NCBI GenBank assembly: GCA_964408955.1
Contig: CAYPBK010000015.1
Coordinates: 1-46,350, forward strand
Reading direction: 5' to 3'
DNA: 46,350 nt
Source of the DNA: JAAYKT01 sp964408955
Lineage (GTDB): Bacteria > Bacillota > Clostridia > Lutisporales > Lutisporaceae
In this document: piece by piece, positions 7,623 to 16,121 of the stretch
Layout of the letters: every line of letters starts with the position of its first letter
How positions within the stretch are numbered: position 1 is the stretch's first letter
The notes under the pieces: model-generated
What the model saw: the letters and a program-made list of their open reading frames with translations, nothing else
Told to the model about the DNA's origin: nothing
Database searches by the model: none
Position numbers and translations under genes: made by a program

Positions 7623-9524
7623 ATGATTATTCTTTCAGGCAAGGAAATAAAAAAAGCTTTTGGAACTGATGAAATTATTAAAAATGCCACCTTTGCAATT
7701 CATGAAAAGGACAGAATTGGTATTGTAGGGGTTAATGGCGCAGGTAAATCTACATTATTCAAAATAATAAACGGTGAAATTGAAAAGGACGGCGGTGAGA
7801 TATATTTAGTCAAAAACAAAAATATTGGCTATATGTCTCAGTTTCTAGACTTTCAAGAGAATACGACTCTGTGGAATGAGGTCATTAAAGTATTTTCCGA
7901 GCTAATTCTTTTGGAAAAGAGGATGAAGGAATTGGAAGCTGATATCAGTAAAGTCTCTGCTTCTCCTGATAAATCTTATTTAAATTCTTTAATGAAAACT
8001 TATTCCGGCATACAGCACCAATATGAAGCGCAGGACGGTTTTTCTTATGAAAGCAAAGCAAAGGGCGTTTTGAAAGGGTTGGGCTTTAGCTCTTCGGATT
8101 ATTCGAGAAAGGTATCTGAATTTAGCGGAGGTCAAAAAACACGCATCGCTCTAGCAAAAGTTCTATTAAAAAAACATGATATATTGCTCCTTGATGAGCC
8201 CACAAATTATTTAGATATCGAATCCGTTGAGTGGCTTGAAGATTTTTTGAAAAGTTATAACGGTATATTAGTGATTATATCCCATGATAGATATTTCCTG
8301 GATAACCTAACCAATAAAACCTTTGAAATTGAAAATGGAGTTTTAAAAGAATATAACGGCAATTATAGCTCTTATACCAAAGAAAAAGAAACGGAACTGC
8401 TGCAGCAATATAAAGATTACGACCAGCAGCAAAGAGAAATTGCCAGGCAAGAAGCAATTATAGCACGGTTCAGACAATATAACCGGGAAAAAAGTATAAA
8501 ACAAGCTGAAAGCAGAGAAAAAATGCTTCAAAGGATTGAAAGGATTGTTAAGCCTGATGGCTCACCTAAAAATCTAAAATTTATTTTTGAAGCTAACAGA
8601 AGAAGCGGTAATGATGTTTTAAGGTTGGACAATATATCCAAATCCTATAAACACCTTTTATTTAAGAACTTTTCTTTAAATATTTATCGCGGGGAAAAGG
8701 TAGCTTTGCTCGGGCCTAATGGAATAGGCAAAACTACGCTCCTCAAAATTATCGCCGGAAAGGTTCGCCCTGATACCGGAGATATAGGCTTGGGAGTTTC
8801 CGTTATACCTTCTTTTTATGAACAGGAGCAGGAAAGCCTGGATATAAGAAAAACAATAATAGATGAGATATGGGATTCAAACTCCAAGCTTAATGAATCT
8901 ACTATCAGAAATGCTCTTGCTGCTTTTTTATTTAAAGGAGAAGATGTCTTTAAAGAAATATCAATATTAAGCGGCGGTGAAAAATCAAGACTCGCTTTAT
9001 TGAAACTTATACTCTCTAAGGCAAATTTCCTTCTTTTAGATGAGCCTACCAATCATTTGGATATGGCATCTAGAGAAGTTTTGGAGAACGCTTTGTTAGG
9101 ATATACGGGCACTGTCCTTTTCGTATCTCACGACAGGTATTTTTTAAACAAAGTGGCTACAAAAATAGTAGAGCTAAAAGAAGACGGAGCTACGGTTTAT
9201 AACGGTAATTACACCTATTATTTAAAAAATAGAAGAAGCAAAGACGTCACTTTAAAGGATTATGAAGAAAAGGATGTAGTGAAAAGTGAATGGACTTTAA
9301 AAAAAGAAGAAAGAGCCGCCCAAAGGCGGCAACAAAAAAGACTTAAAGATATAGAAGAAGAAATCAATGCAATTGACAATAGAATTATTGAAATAAATAC
9401 AATGCTTGAGTCGCCGGAGGTCTTTTCAGACCATAATAAATGCCTGGAGCTCAATAAAGAAACCATAGGTTTAAAGGAGAAGCTGGAAAAGCTATATGAT
9501 GAATGGGGCAGTTTAAGTGAATAA
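7623..9524 (+). CDS. ABC-F family ATP-binding protein
   Basis: A 633-residue soluble protein with two ABC ATPase domains in tandem and no membrane helices, hence ABC-F (ribosome-acting translation factor or resistance class) rather than a transporter. Domain 1 has Walker A GVNGAGKST, signature FSGGQKTRIALAK and Walker B ILLLDEPTNYLD. Domain 2 has GPNGIGKTT, LSGGEKSRLALLK and FLLLDEPTNHLD. The charged helical linker around residues 235-310 (P-site tRNA interaction motif in this family) and a C-terminal coiled coil (about 560-633) are present. The layout is close to housekeeping YdiF/YfmR-type members. No drug-resistance-type leader is seen. Its 3' end overlaps the convergent gntR gene by 12 bp. 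Confidence 0.92.
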   Translation: MIILSGKEIKKAFGTDEIIKNATFAIHEKDRIGIVGVNGAGKSTLFKIINGEIEKDGGEIYLVKNKNIGYMSQFLDFQENTTLWNEVIKVFSELILLEKRMKELEADISKVSASPDKSYLNSLMKTYSGIQHQYEAQDGFSYESKAKGVLKGLGFSSSDYSRKVSEFSGGQKTRIALAKVLLKKHDILLLDEPTNYLDIESVEWLEDFLKSYNGILVIISHDRYFLDNLTNKTFEIENGVLKEYNGNYSSYTKEKETELLQQYKDYDQQQREIARQEAIIARFRQYNREKSIKQAESREKMLQRIERIVKPDGSPKNLKFIFEANRRSGNDVLRLDNISKSYKHLLFKNFSLNIYRGEKVALLGPNGIGKTTLLKIIAGKVRPDTGDIGLGVSVIPSFYEQEQESLDIRKTIIDEIWDSNSKLNESTIRNALAAFLFKGEDVFKEISILSGGEKSRLALLKLILSKANFLLLDEPTNHLDMASREVLENALLGYTGTVLFVSHDRYFLNKVATKIVELKEDGATVYNGNYTYYLKNRRSKDVTLKDYEEKDVVKSEWTLKKEERAAQRRQQKRLKDIEEEINAIDNRIIEINTMLESPEVFSDHNKCLELNKETIGLKEKLEKLYDEWGSLSE

Positions 9525-10151
9525 TATTGATTCAAGGTTTTTAATAGAATTATCTATATGCTCCATTATCGCCTTTTCTGCACCATCTTTATCCCTATTC
9601 TGAAATGCTTCAACAATTTTCTTATGCTCCTTTAAAGCCGCTATAGCTCTGCCTTCTGCACTTATTGAAGCATGCCTGGCCCATTTAATATATGCTTGAA
9701 AATTAGTAAGTACAATTTTTAAATATTTACTCCTTGCGGCATTTATTATTACTTCATGAAATCCCGTATTAAGTAGTGCTACTTGATCTATATTTCCTTT
9801 ATCCGTGTAGAATTCCATAAGATCATATATATTTTTCAACTCTTCCATTTCATCAAGGGTTATTTTCTCCACAGCCCAATATGCCGCCAGCCCTTCAATT
9901 CTTTTTCGTATTTGATATATGTCTTCAATATCCTTCCGGGATATACCGATAACAAAAACACCTCTATTAGGTATGCTTTCCACTAGTCCATCTAATTCAA
10001 GCTGTCTGATTGCTTCTCTTATAGGTGTTCTGCTCACTCCAAATTCGTTAGCAAGCTTCTGTTCAACCAGACTATGCCCTTTTTTATATTTATCTTCTAA
10101 TATATCCTGACGCAGTCTTTCAAAAATTTGCTTACGACTGACAAATTCCAT
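9513..10151 (-). CDS. GntR family (FadR/FCD-type) transcriptional regulator
   Basis: A 212-residue regulator. The N-terminal winged helix has GHSLVEQKLANEFGVSRTPI and REAIRQLELDGLVESIPNRG, classic GntR. The C-terminal all-helical FCD domain (residues about 80-205) shows the spaced Asp/His metal-ligand pattern typical of FCD (IRKRIEGLAAYWA, GFHEVIINAA, EHKKIVEAF). FCD members usually sense organic acids. The ATG at 10151 is preferred over a GTG three codons upstream because gggtg is correctly spaced. It lies 60 bp downstream of the dehydrogenase gene in the same direction and probably regulates that operon through the TTGTATACAA site at 11263-11272. Confidence 0.92.
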   Translation of the reverse strand: MEFVSRKQIFERLRQDILEDKYKKGHSLVEQKLANEFGVSRTPIREAIRQLELDGLVESIPNRGVFVIGISRKDIEDIYQIRKRIEGLAAYWAVEKITLDEMEELKNIYDLMEFYTDKGNIDQVALLNTGFHEVIINAARSKYLKIVLTNFQAYIKWARHASISAEGRAIAALKEHKKIVEAFQNRDKDGAEKAIMEHIDNSIKNLESILFT

Positions 10152-10211
10152 AATAATCACCCACTATTTAATAACTACCTTTTACATCAAAAACAACCTT
10201 TTTGCCCAGTT

Positions 10212-11207
10212 TTAAAGATTGTCTATTATTGCCTTTGTCATTTCCTTTGTCGTAGAGTTTCCTCCCAAATCTTTAGTTGTATATTTGCCTTCCTTAATAA
10301 CCTTATGTACAGCTTTATAGATTCTATTCGACGCTTCCTTTTCGCTGATATGATTTAGCATCATTGCACCGCATAGTATTGTCGCAACAGGGTTTGCTAT
10401 GCCCTTACCTGCGATATCAAGAGCTGCACCATGAGTAGCCTCAAAAACTGCAGCCTCTACTCCTATATTAACCCCGGGAACTACACCCAATCCGCCAATC
10501 AATCCGGCAGCCATAGCCGACATAAGGTCACCGTATAGATTGGGAAGTACAAGTACATCATAGTTTTCAGGATTTAATATTGCCTTTAAAAACATATTCT
10601 CTGCAATTATTTCTTCATATTCTATATCAGGAAATCTGCTGGCAACTCTTCTAACCGTTGATAGAAATAAACCATCCGTAAGCTGCATGATATTAGCCTT
10701 ATGAACACATGTGACTTTTTTTCTGTTTTCCTTTACTGCATAGCTGAAAGCCATAGATGCGATTCTTTCGGATGCCTCCGCTGTTATGATTTTTATACAT
10801 TCTGCAGCGTCTTTACCAATCATATGCTCTATACCCATATATACATCTTCGCTGTTTTCTCTGAATATCAGCATATCTACGTTACTATAATTGGATTTTA
10901 CTCCTTCGATGGATTTTATCGGTCGGATATTAGCATATAGGTCTAATCTGTGTCTTAGCTCCACATTTGCACTCCTGTATCCTTTACCGATTTTTGTCAT
11001 GGTAGGCCCTTTTAATGCGATAGTGTTTTCTTTAATGGAATTAATTGTGCCTTCAGGCAATGGGTTGTTGTACTTATCAATAGCTGCCTGCCCTACAAGC
11101 TTCTCTTCCCACTTTAAATCTACTCCGGATGCTTCAATAACCTCCACCGCTGCCTCTATAACCTCCGGTCCTATACCATCACCGGGTATTAAAGTAACCT
11201 TATGCAT
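10212..11207 (-). CDS. NAD-type isocitrate/isopropylmalate family dehydrogenase
   Basis: A 331-residue beta-decarboxylating dehydrogenase. The start ATG at 11207 is chosen because aggaggt precedes it; the longer reading adds an implausible 28-residue tail. Seen are LIPGDGIGPEVIEAA, the substrate loop SANVELRHRLDLYANIRP, IFRENSEDVYMG, and the C-terminal HGAALDIAGKGIANPVA. In this family, Asp-Ile after the HGxA motif (in place of Lys-Tyr) signals NAD+ rather than NADP+. The SxNVxLR serine resembles isocitrate dehydrogenases. No leuBCD or aconitase is adjacent, so isocitrate, homoisocitrate or a tartrate/malate-like substrate cannot be separated. It is co-transcribed with the GntR regulator. Confidence 0.85.
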   Translation of the reverse strand: MHKVTLIPGDGIGPEVIEAAVEVIEASGVDLKWEEKLVGQAAIDKYNNPLPEGTINSIKENTIALKGPTMTKIGKGYRSANVELRHRLDLYANIRPIKSIEGVKSNYSNVDMLIFRENSEDVYMGIEHMIGKDAAECIKIITAEASERIASMAFSYAVKENRKKVTCVHKANIMQLTDGLFLSTVRRVASRFPDIEYEEIIAENMFLKAILNPENYDVLVLPNLYGDLMSAMAAGLIGGLGVVPGVNIGVEAAVFEATHGAALDIAGKGIANPVATILCGAMMLNHISEKEASNRIYKAVHKVIKEGKYTTKDLGGNSTTKEMTKAIIDNL

Positions 11208-11262
11208 TCTATTACCTCCTTGATATATATTACAATACAAAAGATATTGTATATATGTATTG

Positions 11263-11272
11263 TTGTATACAA
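11263..11272. promoter_or_regulatory. GntR/FCD operator candidate
   Basis: Perfect palindrome TTGTATACAA placed at the expected transcription start of the dehydrogenase-gntR operon. Related half-sites (TATTGTATA, TACAATA) flank it between 11234 and 11282. This form is typical for FCD-class GntR proteins, and the regulator is encoded in the same operon. Confidence 0.7.
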
Positions 11273-11301
11273 TTATACAATACCTTTTCATGATCTGTCA
11301 A
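11272..11301 (-). promoter_or_regulatory. Promoter of the dehydrogenase-gntR operon
   Basis: The minus strand carries a perfect TTGACA (11296-11301), an 18-bp spacer and a perfect TATAAT (11272-11277). The operator palindrome abuts the -10. Confidence 0.8.
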
Positions 11302-11312
11302 TAATAACCACA

Positions 11313-11433
11313 ATTGTGCCAAAACTCGCTTCGCTCAAACAGTTGACACAACTATTCCTCCACTGCACTAACAGATTCTAAGCCTCTACACAATGCAATC
11401 TTTATCAAATATTAATAATCTAAAAGCATGTGT
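11313..11433 (+). repeat. Dispersed repeat, partial copy C (lacks left end)
   Basis: Matches 4100-4230 closely, starting at the internal stem (TTGTG 11314-11318 with CACAA 11347-11351) and running through the TCTAAGCCTCTACACAATGC block and the right terminal repeat. With the promoter region it accounts for most of the gene-free stretch 11208-11511. Confidence 0.85.
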
Positions 11434-11511
11434 GAACAGACAGTTGGAAAGGAGAACGGTGAATAAATTGTAGATAACTAATGGAGACAGTCCTATTAGT
11501 TAAAAAGCGAT

Positions 11512-12528
11512 TCAGCTTAGTGTTAAATTAGGTATGGCATTTAAGTTAAAGGGAGAATATTCGCCTTTAATATATTTATAGTAGCCGGCACATCCTATCA
11601 TTGCTGCATTATCGGTACATAATATCATATCGGGGTATAGTATCTTAATACCCTTTTCTACACCTTTGGCAATTAAAATTTCTCTCAATCTGCTGTTTGC
11701 CGCTACTCCACCCGCCAATACTGCATATTGAGATTTTTCTTTAATTGCAGCTGCAATAAGTTTATTAGCGAGAACCTCTACAACAGATTCCTGAAAGCTG
11801 GCAGCTACATCCTCAACTATTATATTTTCATTTTTCATTTTCATGGAATTAATATAATTCAAAACAGAGGATTTCAACCCGCTGAAGCTGAAATCGAAGC
11901 TTCCTTCTTCTAAGTATGCCCTAGGAAAGTTGATAGCTTCTGCGTTACCTTTTTTAGAAATTTCATCTATCAACGGTCCTCCGGGATAGCCAAGTCCCAA
12001 TGCTCTGGCTATTTTATCGAAGGCTTCGCCAGCCGCATCATCTCTCGTTTTACCCATAATTTTATAATTTCCGTAATCAAGGACATTTACTATATGGCTA
12101 TGACCCCCGGAAGCTACCAGGCAGACAAAAGGGGGCTCCAAGTCTTTATGGTTTATATAATTGGCGTGGATATGACCTTCTATATGGTTAACGCCTACCA
12201 GCGGAATATTCAAGCCATAGGCAAGGCCTTTGGCAGTAGTCAATCCGATTAATAATGCCCCTACTAAGCCGGGTCCATAGGTAACTGCAACAGCACTCAA
12301 GTCTTTATAATCTATTCCTGCTTCCTCTACAGCCATACCGATAACATCGCTTATATTTTCGAGATGCTTACGAGAAGCAACCTCAGGGACAACGCCACCA
12401 AATTTTTTATGAATGCTTATCTGCGTAGATATTATATTAGACAATACCTCCCTGCCATTTCTTACAACTGCAGCAGATGTTTCATCGCAGGAAGTCTCTA
12501 TAGCCAGAATATTAATTCTATTGTTCAT
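11512..12528 (-). CDS. tsaD: tRNA N6-adenosine threonylcarbamoyltransferase TsaD
   Basis: A 338-residue ASKHA-fold metalloenzyme that transfers the threonylcarbamoyl group to A37 of ANN-decoding tRNAs. Diagnostic stretches: LAIETSCDETSAAVV at the N-terminus, VAVTYGPGLVGALLIG, the metal-binding HIEGHIHAN, VASGGHSHI, GEAFDKIARALGLGYPGGP and CTDNAAMIG near the end. Length and motifs are complete. Its partners TsaB (fused to RimI) and TsaE are encoded 2.5-5 kb upstream on the same strand, separated by the sigma factor unit. Confidence 0.98.
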   Translation of the reverse strand: MNNRINILAIETSCDETSAAVVRNGREVLSNIISTQISIHKKFGGVVPEVASRKHLENISDVIGMAVEEAGIDYKDLSAVAVTYGPGLVGALLIGLTTAKGLAYGLNIPLVGVNHIEGHIHANYINHKDLEPPFVCLVASGGHSHIVNVLDYGNYKIMGKTRDDAAGEAFDKIARALGLGYPGGPLIDEISKKGNAEAINFPRAYLEEGSFDFSFSGLKSSVLNYINSMKMKNENIIVEDVAASFQESVVEVLANKLIAAAIKEKSQYAVLAGGVAANSRLREILIAKGVEKGIKILYPDMILCTDNAAMIGCAGYYKYIKGEYSPFNLNAIPNLTLS

Positions 12529-12590
12529 ATGTTATCTCCTAAAGGAAACCATTTCGCTGCTTACACGGTATAAAGCATGTCTATACTAGA

Positions 12591-12613
12591 AAAGGCAGGG
12601 ATTTCCTGCCTTT
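12591..12613 (-). terminator. Intrinsic terminator after the 74-residue gene
   Basis: AAAGGCAGG / CCTGCCTTT inverted repeat (arms 12591-12599 and 12605-12613), 5-nt loop, with a T-run on the minus strand. It lies just past the stop of the leftward gene at 12619-12843. Confidence 0.8.
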
Positions 12614-12618
12614 GATTG

Positions 12619-12843
12619 TTATTTACTGCTTTCCAAAATCTCTAATACTTTTTTAATGCTTATGCTGTTTCCCTCGTATTCCTTTACAATTAAATCTAAA
12701 AATTCCTTTACCTTGTCGTAATCCTGATACTCATGATAGAATAACTTATCTCCTTTACTGTTGACTATAGTAGCACCGTATAAATCGTCATTTTCATTAA
12801 GGGTTAATGTATGCCCATCAATTACAAGCTCTCTAAGTAACAT
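12619..12843 (-). CDS. Conserved-looking small protein, function unknown
   Basis: A 74-residue acidic protein. The ATG at 12843 is chosen because aggagg lies seven bases upstream; the longer frame adds an untypical lysine-rich lead. The sequence is soluble, with no membrane helix or cysteine motif: short predicted strands (LVIDGHTLTLNEND, YGATIVNSKGDKLFYH) and then two helices rich in Lys/Glu. It lies between tsaD and the sigma factor unit, with its own terminator. I do not recognise the family. Codon use and the strong ribosome site support a real gene. Confidence 0.65.
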   Translation of the reverse strand: MLLRELVIDGHTLTLNENDDLYGATIVNSKGDKLFYHEYQDYDKVKEFLDLIVKEYEGNSISIKKVLEILESSK

Positions 12844-12929
12844 TTTTATCCTCCTGTATTTATGTAAGCAATTTTTGTTCATTAAAATAAATTATATCAT
12901 ACAAAGGTGGATATATAAAGCAAAATAAT

Positions 12930-13817
12930 CTATAAATTAATGTCACTTTCCCTTCCCAGCCGCGTATCTAAGACCACGCCAAGCCCTATACACGTTATAA
13001 GCAGGTAAGTTAACCATCCCAGGATAGGTATATACGGCAGTATAAAAACTAGTACTGTACCTATGATTAAATAAATATAACTTGCTCCGCTTCCTTCTAT
13101 TGTACCTGATAACCTTTTACCAATTGCTATTTTTATTGCGGTCATACCTATAAAAACTGTGATTAGAAATAGTGGAATAAAAAAAGGTATCAATAATAAT
13201 CCAATTATACTTATAGCTAAAGCAATAATTACGGGAATGAATAGCAAATAGGCGATAGCGCCTATGCCAAATTTCCTCCACATATTAAACTCTATGCTGT
13301 CTGCCATTATATTCATTCTTCTTGGGATAATCAATAGTAACAAAGAAGAAAATCCAAATACCACCAATAAGCCGATTATAGAAAATATACTTATGGCGGA
13401 CTTTAAACTCTTCCTCCCAAAGGCTTTAAATGGAGTACCGATACCTGCTTCTTCCCCTTTTATCACACCTCCGGGCTCTTTTTTTATATCGCCCATGACG
13501 GCGGCTACACTATCGTTAATAACGCCTTCTTTACCCACTTTCACGGAGCCGAATACTGTTACAGCATTACCGCCTACTTCTCCGTTTACCAAAGCATCTC
13601 CAAAAATAACCGCAATATCTCCGGCGACCTTACCGTCTATAATAGCATCACCAAATACTACTACCACATTTCCATTTAAATCGTTACCCTTTCGAATATG
13701 CAGATCATTGGCAAAGGTAAAAGAATCAGAGCCCTCATCGCTTCCTGCGCTAACGCCACTGACTAACATAGCGATAATAAATGATATTATAAGAAAAAGC
13801 TTAAGTTGTTTTTTCAA
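12930..13817 (-). CDS. Exported bactofilin-like repeat protein with membrane domain
   Basis: A 295-residue protein. A signal peptide (MKKQLKLFLIISFIIAMLVS) leads into about four tandem beta-helix-like repeats of 17-21 residues (GNVVVVFGDAIIDGKV, GDIAVIFGDALVNGEV, GNAVTVFGSVKVGKEGV, then a weaker one). These resemble polymer-forming (bactofilin-type) folds. After residue about 130 come four membrane helices and a short charged tail. The start is a TTG immediately after the stop of the anti-sigma gene, with ggggg upstream. It is third in the sigma / anti-sigma unit, so a cell-envelope role under that sigma factor is likely. The repeat domain should face the outside. Confidence 0.75.
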   Translation of the reverse strand: MKKQLKLFLIISFIIAMLVSGVSAGSDEGSDSFTFANDLHIRKGNDLNGNVVVVFGDAIIDGKVAGDIAVIFGDALVNGEVGGNAVTVFGSVKVGKEGVINDSVAAVMGDIKKEPGGVIKGEEAGIGTPFKAFGRKSLKSAISIFSIIGLLVVFGFSSLLLLIIPRRMNIMADSIEFNMWRKFGIGAIAYLLFIPVIIALAISIIGLLLIPFFIPLFLITVFIGMTAIKIAIGKRLSGTIEGSGASYIYLIIGTVLVFILPYIPILGWLTYLLITCIGLGVVLDTRLGRESDINL

Positions 13818-14375
13818 TTATTTAACCCCCAAATCCCGGTGTAGATTTAATATCCTGAATAATTGCAGGTTCATAATAATAATGAAAGCAACGAAACAAA
13901 AAACTACATTTGTGTAATCCCGAATAACTATTCCTCTTAATACCTTTAAACTCTCAATCGTAACATTCATATATACTAAGGAAGAAGTTAAAACAGATGT
14001 AAACCGATCAAATATAAAGCCTAAATAATCGGTTAGCTTCAACGCTATTTCTGAATTATGCATGTACGGAAGTATAACATGAAAAAACACTTGATTAGCA
14101 AAGGAGAATAATCCAATTGAACCAATCAATAAGCATGCAGTGATTATTCTATTCCTTCTCATTTCAATTCTTTCCATGACTTTGCTTTCGAAGCTCAATG
14201 ACGGTTCTAAATCAGGTAAAGAATCAACTAAGCTGATTACATCTTTTAAACTATTAAACTCAGCTCTACAGCTCTTGCAGCTATCTATATGCTCTTCCAA
14301 TTTTTTTAATTCTATATCACTTAGCTCTTTGTCAAAATATCTCATCATCAAATCTGTCATTTTGCTGCATTGCAT
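13818..14375 (-). CDS. Anti-sigma factor with zf-HC2 zinc-binding domain
   Basis: A 185-residue membrane anti-sigma factor. The N-terminal cytoplasmic domain has the HxxxCxxC zinc motif (EEHIDSCKSCRAEFN, residues about 28-42) with an upstream cysteine (MQCSKM). A membrane helix follows at about residues 77-100 (ITACLLIGSIGLFSFANQVF) and another near the C-terminus (VVFCFVAFIIIMNLQLF). It overlaps the ECF sigma gene by 19 bp, the usual translational coupling for such pairs. It presumably holds the sigma factor at the membrane until an envelope signal arrives. Confidence 0.88.
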   Translation of the reverse strand: MQCSKMTDLMMRYFDKELSDIELKKLEEHIDSCKSCRAEFNSLKDVISLVDSLPDLEPSLSFESKVMERIEMRRNRIITACLLIGSIGLFSFANQVFFHVILPYMHNSEIALKLTDYLGFIFDRFTSVLTSSLVYMNVTIESLKVLRGIVIRDYTNVVFCFVAFIIIMNLQLFRILNLHRDLGVK

Positions 14376-14917
14376 ATGTTTTTACCCTCCATTTCCTTTA
14401 GAACTTCCTTTAGCATCTGCCTGCCTCTGTAGAGTCTATTTTTAATAATAGTCAGGGATTCTCCCGTCACGTCTATAATCTCTGCATAAGAAAGACCTCT
14501 GATATGAAATAATATTATAAGTACTTTATATTTATCGGGTAAACTATCAATTGCTTTCTGAACATAATTAGATTTCTCTTTTTTTATGTAGTATTCCTCC
14601 GGTGATGGAGCATCATCCTTTAGGTCATATTGGCTATCCAACTCATAAGTCTCGCCTTTTCTTTTTCTGAGTACATCAAGACAATAATTCGTTGTTATTT
14701 TTATAGCCCAGGTTGAAAATTTATAGGTGGAATCGTAGCGCTTTAAGGATCTGTATATCCTGATAAAAACCTCTTGGGATGCATCCTCTGCCTCTTCATA
14801 GTTTCCTAACATTCGATAGGCAGTTCCAAATACAAGTTTTTTATATCGGGCAACCAGCTCCGTAAAAGCTAATCTATCACCTGCTAAGCATTCTTTTATT
14901 ATCTCTTTGTCTTCCAA
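14357..14917 (-). CDS. RNA polymerase ECF-type sigma factor
   Basis: A 186-residue sigma-70 family protein with only regions 2 and 4. Region 2: AYRMLGNYEEAEDASQEVF and IYRSLKRYD..FSTWAIKI. Region 4: LPDKYKVLIILFHIRGLSYA and IKNRLYRGRQMLKE. The start is a TTG at 14917 with aggtgggg upstream. It leads a three-gene leftward unit with its anti-sigma and the bactofilin-like membrane protein. I saw no clear autoregulatory ECF promoter (AAC..CGT) upstream, although a CGTATA lies at about the right place, so the -35 is uncertain. Confidence 0.93.
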   Translation of the reverse strand: MEDKEIIKECLAGDRLAFTELVARYKKLVFGTAYRMLGNYEEAEDASQEVFIRIYRSLKRYDSTYKFSTWAIKITTNYCLDVLRKRKGETYELDSQYDLKDDAPSPEEYYIKKEKSNYVQKAIDSLPDKYKVLIILFHIRGLSYAEIIDVTGESLTIIKNRLYRGRQMLKEVLKEMEGKNICNAAK

Positions 14918-14987
14918 CTCAATCTAACCCCACCTTTCGCCGGGAATCACAATATATACGTCCTATATATATAAAAGGTCTGAGGTC

Positions 14988-16121
14988 TTATAACTCTTTC
15001 CACATAATCAAAGCATCCTCTTTGGTATCGGTATAATAGCCCTTTCTAATGCCCTCTGCTATAAATCCATTCCTCTTGTATAGCCGTATTGCCTGGTTAT
15101 TAGTGCTTCTTACCTCCAAAGTAATCCTTTTTATCATGTTTTCCCTAGCTGTATTCATTACTTCTTTTACAAGACGATCTCCGATGCCCCTGCCAGAAAA
15201 TTCAGGATGTACAGCTATGTTAGTAATATGGGCTTCATCCAGCACAAACCACATGCCTGCATATCCGACAACCTTATTTTCAGCTTTTGCCACTACATAT
15301 TTAGCTAAGTGATTATCCTTCAATTCAGATAAAAAAGATTCATAGGACCAAGGGCTTGCAAAGCATAGCTTTTCTATTTCCGTTATTTCCTTTATGTCCT
15401 TTTCTTTCATAAAGCTAATTTTAATTTCATTCTTTTTTTCGTATTCCACTTCGGCTTGGGATTTTCTTATATATGATAACTCCAGTTCATTATATTTAAA
15501 AGTGCCGCCATTCTCATGCATTTTTACTGCTAAAGAAGCAACGGACGATGCTCTTGGATAGATAGAGTTTGCTTGTGCAAAATAAGCATTTTCCATATTT
15601 CCCATTATATCATTTTTAAAAATTGAAATCCCATCGCCTAAAAAAATGATATTTTCCTTTATACTGCTTAACTCCTTTATTAGATTTTCTATGGCGATAG
15701 CTGAGAAATCATTTGTTTTTATAATGTCATAATCGCAGCTTTTGTATAAGGAGGAGTAAACCATGCCTCTCTGAGCATCCAATATTGGACATATAAAGCC
15801 ATTGTAGCCCCATATATTATAAGCTAAAGCGTCAAGAGTCGGCACTCCTACTACCGGTTTATTTATTGCCTGGGCAATACCTTTTATAGCTGATGCCCCT
15901 ACCCTCAATCCCGTAAAGGAACCGGGTCCCGTGGAGCAAGCAAAAAGATCAATGTCCTTTGCCTCAAAGGAGCAGGATTTAATAACCATATCAATCAGAT
16001 CAATAATTTTTTCTGAATGTTTTTTACCATCATTTAGTATATATTCACAACAAAGGCTGCCTTCAGAAATAAGTGCAGCAGAAGCCGCATATGTTGATGT
16101 ATCAATAGCGAGTACTTTCAA
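14988..16121 (-). CDS. tsaB-rimI: Fused TsaB (t6A synthesis) - RimI (N-acetyltransferase)
   Basis: A 377-residue fusion. Residues 1-215 are TsaB, the partner of TsaD in t6A formation: VLAIDTSTYAASAALI, STGPGSFTGLRVGASAIKGI, VPTLDALAYN. Residues about 228-377 are a GNAT acetyltransferase of the RimI type (ribosomal protein S18 alanine N-acetyltransferase): IEKLCFASPWSYESF, ITNIAVHPEFSGRGIGD, the acetyl-CoA loop, then LEVRSTNNQAIRLYKRNGF. The genes are usually adjacent but separate; here there is one continuous frame. The start overlaps the end of tsaE by 20 bp. Confidence 0.95.
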   Translation of the reverse strand: MKVLAIDTSTYAASAALISEGSLCCEYILNDGKKHSEKIIDLIDMVIKSCSFEAKDIDLFACSTGPGSFTGLRVGASAIKGIAQAINKPVVGVPTLDALAYNIWGYNGFICPILDAQRGMVYSSLYKSCDYDIIKTNDFSAIAIENLIKELSSIKENIIFLGDGISIFKNDIMGNMENAYFAQANSIYPRASSVASLAVKMHENGGTFKYNELELSYIRKSQAEVEYEKKNEIKISFMKEKDIKEITEIEKLCFASPWSYESFLSELKDNHLAKYVVAKAENKVVGYAGMWFVLDEAHITNIAVHPEFSGRGIGDRLVKEVMNTARENMIKRITLEVRSTNNQAIRLYKRNGFIAEGIRKGYYTDTKEDALIMWKEL

